From assembly GCF_042653925.1 (NCBI RefSeq), contig NZ_JBHSFQ010000021.1, forward strand, positions 1-64,000: a stretch of 64,000 nucleotides of DNA, read 5' to 3'. The notes under the pieces are model-generated. The model had not been told where the DNA came from. It saw only the letters and a program-made list of their open reading frames with translations, and searched no databases. Of the stretch, positions 33,761 to 41,621 are shown one piece after another. The position numbers and the translations under genes were made by a program. The DNA comes from Nocardiopsis_B mangrovi (lineage in GTDB: Bacteria > Actinomycetota > Actinomycetes > Streptosporangiales > Streptosporangiaceae). How positions within the stretch are numbered: the stretch's first letter is position 1; every line of letters starts with the position of its first letter.

Positions 33761-33861
33761 TTTCATGCCCGATGCATGACTCACCTGACGGACCGCAGGA
33801 TGCCATCAGATCCTCTTCGCCCGCTCCACGGACGATACGGCTCACGGCCTCGGCTGTGACC

Positions 33862-35064
33862 TCAGGAATCCTCCACGCTCCGGCGCATCCTGTCGTACGC
33901 GACAGACACCTTGAGTGCTGTCCTGTTCCCATCGCCCAAGTGTTCTCTGGCCTCGCGGACAAGACGCTCGGCGCCGGCGAGCGCCTCCGTCCTACGGCCG
34001 GCCTCCCACAGCGCCTCAACTTCCCGCAGCCTCGCGACAGCAGAGGCATTGGTGAGTTCCGGCTCCGCAATGGTGATCGGCGGAACCCTGGATGCCCCTA
34101 CCCTGCCGTCAACGCGGGGGACCGGACGCCACGGATCCACGAACGGCCGAGTGAGGTCGAACGCCTCCCGCCCCTTGAACCCCTGACCCCGGACCGGGAG
34201 GAGATCTCTCAGCCGGTCGTACACCTCCCAGACATCGCGAGGGCGTTCTGCGGGTTTCTTGAGCAGCATCTGATCCACCAGATCACCGAGTTTCCGCGGA
34301 ACCACTGGATTCCTCACTCGGAGCGGTTCGGGGATCTCTGTCAGATGCGCCGCGGTCACCTGATCAGTCGTCCCCGTGAATACGGCGCCGCCCAAGGCTT
34401 CATACATCACACAGCCCAACGCGTAGAGATCGGATGTCTCCTCCCCCTGGCTGGCCTTGGTACGGACCTCTGGAGCCATGTATCCAGTGGTGCCCGGGCT
34501 GCCCTGGGAACTCTTCGTCATCCTGGTCGCGTCAGGGTCGGTCAGAATCGCGATGCCGAAGTCGAGCACCTTCACGAGGCCTGCGTGATCGACCATGAGG
34601 TTGCCGGGCTTGAGATCCCGGTGGATAAGCCTTTCGGCGTGAGCGACAGCAAGAACGGAGCAGATCTGCGCCGCCAGGCAGGCCGTCTCCTCCACTGCAA
34701 GAGAGTGATGCTCATCTAAGAGTTCCGCGAGGGTCTTCCCTTCGATGTACTGCATCACTATATAACGACGGCCCAGCGCCTTATCAGGCTGCTCCACGCA
34801 CCAGTCGAAGACCGCGGGAATCCCGGCATGGTCGAGCCGGGACATGATCCGCGCCTCCCTCATAAATCTTTGTTCTATGTCCTCATAACTCCACCCCCCG
34901 CTCTGGGACTTTCTGAGGAACTTCTCCTCCTCGACAAGGAACTTCACCGCGACATTCCGGCCGAATACTTCATCCCTCGCCTGCCAGACCTCGGCCATAC
35001 CGCCCAGCCCGATCTCACGCACGAGCGTGTACCGCCGGCTGGCCGTCCGGTCTCCGATCTCCAC
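33862..35064 (-). CDS. Cytosolic Ser/Thr protein kinase in the defence island
   Basis: Hanks-type kinase of 400 aa. Residues 12-290 hold a complete catalytic domain: glycine loop GLGGMAEV (19-26), Lys41 in VAVKFL, Glu70, HRDLKPGN with Asp150, DFG (168-170), and GYMAPE. No membrane span or PASTA repeats are present, unlike PknB. After a Pro-rich linker, the last 80 residues form helices (VARLREVEALWEAGRRTEAL, then AGAERLVREAREHLGDGN) resembling a TPR-like module. GTG 35064 has GGAGG 5 nt upstream. It is divergent from the nuclease/pPIWI-RE operon across a 121-bp gap. A regulatory or effector role for that operon is inferred from position only. Confidence 0.88.
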   Translation of the reverse strand: MEIGDRTASRRYTLVREIGLGGMAEVWQARDEVFGRNVAVKFLVEEEKFLRKSQSGGWSYEDIEQRFMREARIMSRLDHAGIPAVFDWCVEQPDKALGRRYIVMQYIEGKTLAELLDEHHSLAVEETACLAAQICSVLAVAHAERLIHRDLKPGNLMVDHAGLVKVLDFGIAILTDPDATRMTKSSQGSPGTTGYMAPEVRTKASQGEETSDLYALGCVMYEALGGAVFTGTTDQVTAAHLTEIPEPLRVRNPVVPRKLGDLVDQMLLKKPAERPRDVWEVYDRLRDLLPVRGQGFKGREAFDLTRPFVDPWRPVPRVDGRVGASRVPPITIAEPELTNASAVARLREVEALWEAGRRTEALAGAERLVREAREHLGDGNRTALKVSVAYDRMRRSVEDS

Positions 35065-35185
35065 GACATCCTCCGTCCGTGGCCGACACACCTTCGACGA
35101 CCGCAGACTAGGGCAAGCCGAGGGAATCGCGAAATCATTTCCGAACTTGGATCCAGCGTGCCATAATCCCCCAACGGGAGGAACC
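35065..35185. promoter_or_regulatory. Divergent promoter region, kinase and nuclease/pPIWI-RE operon
   Basis: This short gap separates the kinase GTG (35064) from the proposed TTG start of the nuclease gene, which is preceded by GGGAGGA (35176-35182). It must carry promoters for both directions unless the nuclease promoter lies further inside. No clear dyad or -10/-35 pair was found, though the stretch near 35122-35167 is relatively AT-rich. Confidence 0.4.
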
Positions 35186-36922
35186 TTGCCCAACACGCCG
35201 AAAGTTACAGGCGATGACGATATGTCCATAAGAGTCTTCAGTGGGTCAGCAAGCGCCATGAAGGGTAGTTGCCCTACACATGTGCGCGTCAAGTCAGATT
35301 ATTCCATAAAACGGACAGAGAGCAGAAAATACCCCTCTCTTGCCGACATGCCCTTCGGTCCGCTCACCGCGGTTCTCGACCTCGTCGAGCACCGACGCTG
35401 GTCTGTCGAGAATGCGTGCGCCCACCTGCCTGCTCCCGGCGACGGGCCCAAGCCCATCCTGGGGGAGTTCGTGCGTCCCTTGCACGAAGGTCTACTGACC
35501 TGGACCCTGCACGCGGCACGGGCGTATCTGGCTGCCCTGGATGAGGATCAGCGCAAGGACGGCCGACAGAGAACCCCGGTCTTCGACCCCTGGGTGCGCC
35601 AGTATCTTCCTGGGGACGCTCCAGGCCTCATTCGGCCATACGAGGTCTGTGCCTGGGGCCGCAGGTACACCTTCTCCGACGGCGACGAGACGATTCGAGA
35701 GCTGCGTATCCCGGTCCTGGGATCCCTCGAGAGGCGTCGACGTGACCGGGCCAAGACCGCCGTCGAGGCCTTCGTTCTCGCCACCGGAACGAACGTCGAC
35801 CGCGATGTGCTCGACGCCAACCCGCGTCCGTACCGGGGCGGAGTCCCATTTCCGATGCGCCGCACCGACGCGGCCCCCACCATGGTGGACCGCCCTCCTC
35901 AGCGGGTTCGAATCGTCGAGGTCTCCTGCCTTGATTCCTCGGTCTCGGCCCCGCTCTTCGAGGGGGGTGTCGCTGAAGCCGAGGAATACTACGCCGCCGA
36001 GGGAAGGAGCGCTTTGCGCGCGGCTGTCCGGGGGGATGCCCTCGTACCCGGCTCCGACTGTCTCTCATGCAAGATGATCCGGGAATGTGAGCGACTACCG
36101 CACGCCGATGGATTGTTCCTTAGTCCGAGCCGGTCGCGACCGCGGAGATCCTGGTCGGTCACCTCCGGACGGTACTTCAGGGACTGCCCGGCCAAGGCGC
36201 ACTTCCGGGACCTGCGACTTCCCACCGAGAACAGCGTTGAAAACCCCGTTGCCGTCCGACAGGGACGTGCCGTCCACGCCTGGCTGGAACGACTGCACGC
36301 ACGTAGCCCTCATCGGCCATGTACCGTCGGCGACCTCCCGAAGGATCCTGACGCGTGGTCCGCCGGCGACTGGGATCTCGAAGGAGAAGAAGCCCGGCAG
36401 GCGACGGCAATGCTCGCGGGCCACATCGAGGTCTGCCCCTTCCGAGACGTCTCCCCCACGACACGCGCCCGTGTGGAACAGATCCTGACGGCTCACGATC
36501 GGGAAGCCGACGTCCTCGCGCTGGCCAAGGCCGACCTGCTTTACCAACGCGACGGTTCATGGGTCTACCGCGAGCTCAAGACCAGCTCGACCGGTTCCGC
36601 AGGCAGTGGTCGCTGGCTGCTGGCCAACCATCCTCAGTTGGCCTTGGCCGTCCTGTTCTTCTCCCACAAGGTGATCCCCTTGGGTGAGGGATCCGCGGTG
36701 GAGCTCGAAACCCTTACCCCGAACGGGCCGGACCTCAGAGTCATCGACCCTCACTCTGCATCGGACAAGGCCAGAGCCCGCGAGGTGATCCACGATCTCT
36801 CAGCCCGCTGGCACGAGGACGACATGTTCACACCCACACCGGGGAAGAAGGTCTGCGGTCGCTGCTCCTATCGCCGTTGGTGTCCCTCGGCCGACCTGAG
36901 CCAGGAAACCAGGGACCAGTGA
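35186..36922 (+). CDS. Cas4/AddB-like Fe-S PD-(D/E)XK nuclease
   Basis: Predicted DNA nuclease of 578 aa. The C-terminal half has RecB-family motifs in order: GRAVHAWLERL (His364), KADLLY (Asp450), and YRELKTS (Glu463, Lys465). An iron-sulfur cysteine set frames them as in Cas4, AddB and Dna2: C334 upstream, then C557-x2-C560-x5-C566. The N-terminal half ends in a similar C292-x2-C295-x5-C301 but lacks a clear ExK, as if a degenerate copy. TTG 35186 was chosen for its GGGAGGA site; ATGs at 35222 and 35348 are alternatives, and codon use becomes GC-rich only after about 35340. It overlaps the next gene by 4 nt and starts the pPIWI-RE operon, probably supplying its nuclease activity. Confidence 0.8.
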   Translation: MPNTPKVTGDDDMSIRVFSGSASAMKGSCPTHVRVKSDYSIKRTESRKYPSLADMPFGPLTAVLDLVEHRRWSVENACAHLPAPGDGPKPILGEFVRPLHEGLLTWTLHAARAYLAALDEDQRKDGRQRTPVFDPWVRQYLPGDAPGLIRPYEVCAWGRRYTFSDGDETIRELRIPVLGSLERRRRDRAKTAVEAFVLATGTNVDRDVLDANPRPYRGGVPFPMRRTDAAPTMVDRPPQRVRIVEVSCLDSSVSAPLFEGGVAEAEEYYAAEGRSALRAAVRGDALVPGSDCLSCKMIRECERLPHADGLFLSPSRSRPRRSWSVTSGRYFRDCPAKAHFRDLRLPTENSVENPVAVRQGRAVHAWLERLHARSPHRPCTVGDLPKDPDAWSAGDWDLEGEEARQATAMLAGHIEVCPFRDVSPTTRARVEQILTAHDREADVLALAKADLLYQRDGSWVYRELKTSSTGSAGSGRWLLANHPQLALAVLFFSHKVIPLGEGSAVELETLTPNGPDLRVIDPHSASDKARAREVIHDLSARWHEDDMFTPTPGKKVCGRCSYRRWCPSADLSQETRDQ

Positions 36923-37824
36923 CCGGGCCTTCCACTCACGACCAGACGCCTACGACTCTGGACGACCTCGTCGGTGGCGTCTACAACGAACAGGCGGCCT
37001 TGGGTGTGCTCCGCATGGTCGCCCAGGCCGTGGTCGAACTCGCGGATCGTCCACGGAACAAACCCTTCGCCCCGCCGTACTCGCCAGTCGCCCAATGGGC
37101 CCTGGACCGAATCTGCCTCTTGGGGGCCTACCGATATCCCAACACCGACTTCCGTGCCATATCGGGGCCGCGCTATCCCCGTGGCCTTACCGAGCTTCTG
37201 GCGTGGTGCCGGGACCGGCCTGTCAGCGAGTGGAACTTCCTCGAACTCCCCGAGGCGTTCGAGGAGATCACCGACCGTCTCTTGGAGGCCGATCCCCTGC
37301 GTCCCTCCCGCCTCTGTCTGCGACTCGCTCTCGGAGTTGACCCCAACACCCCCCATTGGGAGCTGGAGAAGCAGGTCATGGGTGAGGTCCTCCGGCTCTA
37401 TCAGGAGTCCGGCCGCGAAGGAGGTTTCGCGGAATTCCGGCGCAGCATCGTCGAAGCCCCGGTCCTGACAGAGCGGGAGTTCGCCCTGCAGAGGATGCAT
37501 TCCATCGGAGGAATCCATGCCCAGGACCTTCCCCTGAACCGTATCTACAACCCAGCCCACGACAAGTACTTCAATCCCGCCGGCGAGGCCGGTGTCTGCA
37601 GATACTGCGGCCTTCTCCTGGTTTCTCGAGATAGGTCATGGGTATGCGAGATCACCTCTTGTCCGAGCCGGGAGCAGCTCGAGGTCGGGGCGGTACTACG
37701 GCGGGATGGTGGTGATCTGCACCACGTCGTGCGTCCCATTCGAGAATTCGTCGTGGCGCCCGCGCGAATCAGCGCATACGAACGCGAATACCCTCGCGTC
37801 CCTTCCCCCGACCGCGAACTCTGA
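36919..37824 (+). CDS. pPIWI_RE_Y-type protein, apparently lacking its REase domain
   Basis: Protein of 301 aa resembling the partner of pPIWI-RE islands (pPIWI_RE_Y). The helical N-terminal region (VLRMVAQAVVELADR, then QWALDRICLLGAYR) leads to a zinc-ribbon C227-x2-C230-x12-C243-x4-C248 and then VVRPIREFVVAPARISAYER. In full-length relatives, as I recall, this point is followed by a PD-(D/E)XK domain (pPIWI_RE_REase, with an AVDVKDW-like motif). Here the chain ends about 25 residues later and no such motif is present. GTG 36919 overlaps the upstream nuclease stop. Family assignment is from remembered pattern, not alignment. Confidence 0.6.
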   Translation: MTGPSTHDQTPTTLDDLVGGVYNEQAALGVLRMVAQAVVELADRPRNKPFAPPYSPVAQWALDRICLLGAYRYPNTDFRAISGPRYPRGLTELLAWCRDRPVSEWNFLELPEAFEEITDRLLEADPLRPSRLCLRLALGVDPNTPHWELEKQVMGEVLRLYQESGREGGFAEFRRSIVEAPVLTEREFALQRMHSIGGIHAQDLPLNRIYNPAHDKYFNPAGEAGVCRYCGLLLVSRDRSWVCEITSCPSREQLEVGAVLRRDGGDLHHVVRPIREFVVAPARISAYEREYPRVPSPDREL

Positions 37825-37838
37825 CGACGAAGGAAACG

Positions 37839-40800
37839 ATGCGCGACCTGCGTGCCCACCTCGACGAAGCCATAAGTACCCTGCAAGATCCTGAGGCCGC
37901 CGAGTTCAGAGAACTCCTAGGACAGGCTCCCCCTGGCCGACTGGACTACACCATTGAACTCGGACTTCGGGTACTGGAGAGAGTGGAGGCTCTGGCCGGG
38001 CCGGAGCTCGCGCTGCGCCCCATCGACGGGTGGACTCTTTTCGGGGGCTACCCCTTCGCCCGCGCCGCCGGAAGGCTCCCCGAAGACGGCGCGGGCGAAT
38101 GCGAGCGTCTTCTGCGCACCGCCCGCCACCATCTCGAACCCATGCATCGACGGGAGATCTGGTCTTCCGGGCTCCTGAGCTACCTTCGACTCCCCGAGCG
38201 CATACGCGGATACGACCTGAGTCTCAAAGAGTCGGCGAAGTGGCGCTTTCCTTCACTCGCCGGGAACCGGCGCGATGTCTATGACACCCTTCTGTTCTCG
38301 CCCCCTCCATTCCGTAAGAACCCTCTGAAACTGGCGGGGCCCGGTCAACACCGGTTCCGCGGCCCTAGAATCGGAACAGAGAACGTCACACTCCCCGACG
38401 ACATACCGCGTATCGAGGTGACGGGGTTCGACCTGGAGGCAGCACCTTCCAGAACATCGTTTTCCGAGCCGGTGGAGTTCCTGGAGAACACCGCGCGCAG
38501 GATGGCCGAACTCGATGTCCGGGAAAAGGCCGATGGCAGACGGGGACACGATGACTGGGAGAGCCGCTTCCAGCGCATGGACCTCTTCACCCTGAACGAC
38601 TCGGACGATCGTTTCGAGCAGGCCGAGGACCTGGTCGTCGACGGGCTACTACACCTGATCGGTGTCCCCGGGGTGGGGAAGAGTACGCTTCGCGACATCG
38701 TGACCGCACATGCGGTGGTGGAGCTGGGATGGCACGTCACCCTGGTCGTCGGCGACGTCTCGGAGTGTCTTCGCGTGGTCGAACGCTTCAACAGAATGGG
38801 GCGGGCGGCCCGAAAGAGAGCAGTGGACGGCGATACCCGGTACGAGAGGTGGTCCCGCCTCCACGCCACTCCGATCATCGGTTCGTCCACGCGCGAGCAG
38901 CACACAGCCAGGTTGCATCATCGCGTTAGCCAGATCTACGACACCCCCTTGGCCCACCACGATGAGGCTTTCGGCCATCTGAGCACCGCCTGCCCGTTGA
39001 GTGCGCTCCGAGGCGCGGAGGCAGCCGAACCGCTGCGTTTCTCCGAGGCCCCATGCCAGACATTGATCCCACTGAAGGAACCCGATTCCGACAGCGCCCC
39101 TGAAGAGCCCGAAGAACTCACGGTCCGGCGCGGCTGCCCCCTCTGGGGATCCTGTCCGCGGCATGAGACGGCTCGAGAACTCCGGGAAGCGACGATCTGG
39201 GTGGCCACTCCCGAGTCCCTTGCCGTTTCGTCTCTCCCCCGGCACCAGAACGCCGACCGCATCCGGTACCTGGAGCTGGCCTGTCACAACAGCAACATGA
39301 TCATCATCGACGAGGCCGACCAGGTCCAAATCCGCTTGGACCGAGTCTTCTCCCCGACCGCGACACTGTACAAGCCGGGAGACGACTCCTGGTTGGACGA
39401 ACTCGATCGACACAAGGTCGCGGAATTGGCTCGCGAAGGACGTGTTCAGCTCACCGACAGCCAGGTCGACCAGTGGACCGCGGCCCTGGACACCGTCTCC
39501 ACCACTGCGAACCGCATCTACGCGATGCTCGTCAACAACGACGAGTTGAGGTCGTGGGCACAGGAGGACTTTTTCAGTGTGTGGTCACTCCAACTGGAAC
39601 TGGTGAGCCGGTGGCCGACCACCAGGTTCTCTGACGACGTCCTGCGTGCGGAGAAGGTGGGCACTAGGCGGGCCAGAACCGCCCAGCTACTGGCGTACCT
39701 CGAACCGGATTGTCACGCACATCAAGAGATACGCGACAAGCGGCGCAGCGAGATCCTCGAAATCCTGGATGACTTTCGTGACGACCCGGTCGGCGACACC
39801 GACGAAGAACTGCTCGTCAACCCGGAGCCTGCGCCGAAGACCCTCCGGCTTGCCGAGCTCGCGCGTCGTCTCATCACCAACAGCCCCGGTAACCCGCGGG
39901 TGGCCAGGGAACTGGAGCAGACTCTGCTATCCCTGACCGGCCTTCGTGACCCGAGGGAGTTCCCCGACGACGAGTGGGAGGATTCCACCGTCCGGGAGAA
40001 CGTTCTCGCCGAGTTTGACCGGGAACGGCACAGGTTCGAATTCACCCTCCTCTTGGCGGTCTTGCACGACCGACTGAACCTTCTCACCACGCTCTGGCCG
40101 CGTGTCGAGACCGCACTCAGGCTTGATGCGTCCACGAATGCGCTATATCACAGTTCCCCCGCCGACTATGCACCCCACATACCAGAATCCCCGATGGGGA
40201 ACATCCTGGCGTTCCAGTTCGTCGCGGACCAACGAGAGCATTCGACCCCCACCGGCGAGCTGCGTTTCTTTCGTTGTACCGGGGTAGGTAGGGAGCTGCT
40301 GCGTGTACTGCCCTCGCTGGGGACTGTTGGCGGAGAGCGGGGCCCGAACGTCATTCTGATGTCGGGCACGAGCTGGGCGGGTGCTTCCACCCGCTACCAC
40401 GTAGCCGAACAGGTGCGGGCGGTTCTGTCCGCCCGCACCGAGCGAACTCGGACGCCAACCGCGGAAGACGGACCTCGATCGGCGGCCTCCACCACCGATC
40501 GATCCTCAGGGCCGAAGGTCACCATGCACCCTGCGTTCGTGTACGGCCGTCCTCCATCCTCTCCCCCGGACGGCCCCGAGCAGCCCCTCCAGCTCTCCGG
40601 TGCCCCATTGGATGATCGGCCCGAGATCCTCAGACAGATGGTCCGCGGCCTCACCCGCCCGGATCCGGCGGACGTGGGCCGCCCATCGAAGTTCCGGCAG
40701 GAGATCGCCCAGCTCAAGATCCCGCGCAGGCATCTGCTCGTACTCGTCGGCAGCTATATCGACGCGCGGCTGGTCGCTGAGGAGATCCACGAATCCAAGG

Positions 40801-41621
40801 ACTGGCGGGGAAAGGTGTGCGTCCTGGTGTCCGACGACGCCGAAATCCCCCCGGACCATGGTCTCTCCGACCTGGACGACTCCGCATCCGTTCCCGTCCT
40901 TCGCCGCGGCGACCTCGCTAGCTTCCGAGACACCGGGCGCGCGATTCTGGTTGCGCCCATGCTCTCCGTGGAACGCGGCCACAACATCCTCAACTGGGAC
41001 GAGAAGGCGATCTTCGGCTCGGTGTACTTCCTCTCCCGGCCGTTCCCCCAGCCGGGGGACATCGGCGTGCTGGTTCACGCGCTCAACGATCTGACCGTCC
41101 GTCGGACGCTGCCCGGAGGCGGCTTCGATGACATGGTCCGGGAGCACGGTTCTCTGGACGAGGCAGGGCTGGCCTGGCGTCTTGAAGCACGGCGGGAGCT
41201 GCGCCGGCTGGCCAATCGCCGCCTGTCGTGGCGAGGTCTGTCCGCAGACGACCGGGAATACTTGACCTGGGATCTCCTCGTGGTGCTGTGGCAGGTCATC
41301 GGCCGGCTCACCCGGGGTGGGGTGGACGCACGCGTGCACTTCGTCGACGCCGCGTTCGCGCCGAAACTGGCTGCCGGAATCCGGGGGGACACCGCCAGTA
41401 CCAGTCTCCTGGCGAGCATGCGCGATGTGCTCGCCCCCTACTTCGGGGAGACAGCGCCCGCATCGGGCCGCGATGTACCACAGCACCGACTACCGGTATC
41501 CCCCTCCACCAGGTATCTGGCCGAAGCCCTCTACCGGCCGCTTTATACGGCCCTGGTCGATCTGCTACGGCAACCGCCACCCCTCCCCCACCTCGATGCC
41601 AATGCACAGAGAGAATCATGA
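37839..41621 (+). CDS. DinG/XPD-type helicase of the pPIWI-RE island
   Basis: Superfamily 2 helicase-like protein of 1260 aa. About 260 N-terminal residues (possibly the pPIWI_RE_Z region) precede Walker A GVPGVGKST (275-283), followed by MIIIDEAD (DEAD at 491-494), SGTS (842-845) and a C-terminal RecA half containing VLVGSYIDARLVAEE, the segment ILVAPMLSVERGHNI and WQVIGRLTRGG (motif VI). Cysteines 385, 406, 433 and 439 lie between Walker A and DEAD, where XPD/DinG helicases bind a 4Fe-4S cluster. AAGGAA precedes the ATG, and the stop overlaps the pPIWI-RE gene. Likely role: 5'-3' DNA unwinding for the PIWI complex. Confidence 0.78.
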   Translation: MRDLRAHLDEAISTLQDPEAAEFRELLGQAPPGRLDYTIELGLRVLERVEALAGPELALRPIDGWTLFGGYPFARAAGRLPEDGAGECERLLRTARHHLEPMHRREIWSSGLLSYLRLPERIRGYDLSLKESAKWRFPSLAGNRRDVYDTLLFSPPPFRKNPLKLAGPGQHRFRGPRIGTENVTLPDDIPRIEVTGFDLEAAPSRTSFSEPVEFLENTARRMAELDVREKADGRRGHDDWESRFQRMDLFTLNDSDDRFEQAEDLVVDGLLHLIGVPGVGKSTLRDIVTAHAVVELGWHVTLVVGDVSECLRVVERFNRMGRAARKRAVDGDTRYERWSRLHATPIIGSSTREQHTARLHHRVSQIYDTPLAHHDEAFGHLSTACPLSALRGAEAAEPLRFSEAPCQTLIPLKEPDSDSAPEEPEELTVRRGCPLWGSCPRHETARELREATIWVATPESLAVSSLPRHQNADRIRYLELACHNSNMIIIDEADQVQIRLDRVFSPTATLYKPGDDSWLDELDRHKVAELAREGRVQLTDSQVDQWTAALDTVSTTANRIYAMLVNNDELRSWAQEDFFSVWSLQLELVSRWPTTRFSDDVLRAEKVGTRRARTAQLLAYLEPDCHAHQEIRDKRRSEILEILDDFRDDPVGDTDEELLVNPEPAPKTLRLAELARRLITNSPGNPRVARELEQTLLSLTGLRDPREFPDDEWEDSTVRENVLAEFDRERHRFEFTLLLAVLHDRLNLLTTLWPRVETALRLDASTNALYHSSPADYAPHIPESPMGNILAFQFVADQREHSTPTGELRFFRCTGVGRELLRVLPSLGTVGGERGPNVILMSGTSWAGASTRYHVAEQVRAVLSARTERTRTPTAEDGPRSAASTTDRSSGPKVTMHPAFVYGRPPSSPPDGPEQPLQLSGAPLDDRPEILRQMVRGLTRPDPADVGRPSKFRQEIAQLKIPRRHLLVLVGSYIDARLVAEEIHESKDWRGKVCVLVSDDAEIPPDHGLSDLDDSASVPVLRRGDLASFRDTGRAILVAPMLSVERGHNILNWDEKAIFGSVYFLSRPFPQPGDIGVLVHALNDLTVRRTLPGGGFDDMVREHGSLDEAGLAWRLEARRELRRLANRRLSWRGLSADDREYLTWDLLVVLWQVIGRLTRGGVDARVHFVDAAFAPKLAAGIRGDTASTSLLASMRDVLAPYFGETAPASGRDVPQHRLPVSPSTRYLAEALYRPLYTALVDLLRQPPPLPHLDANAQRES

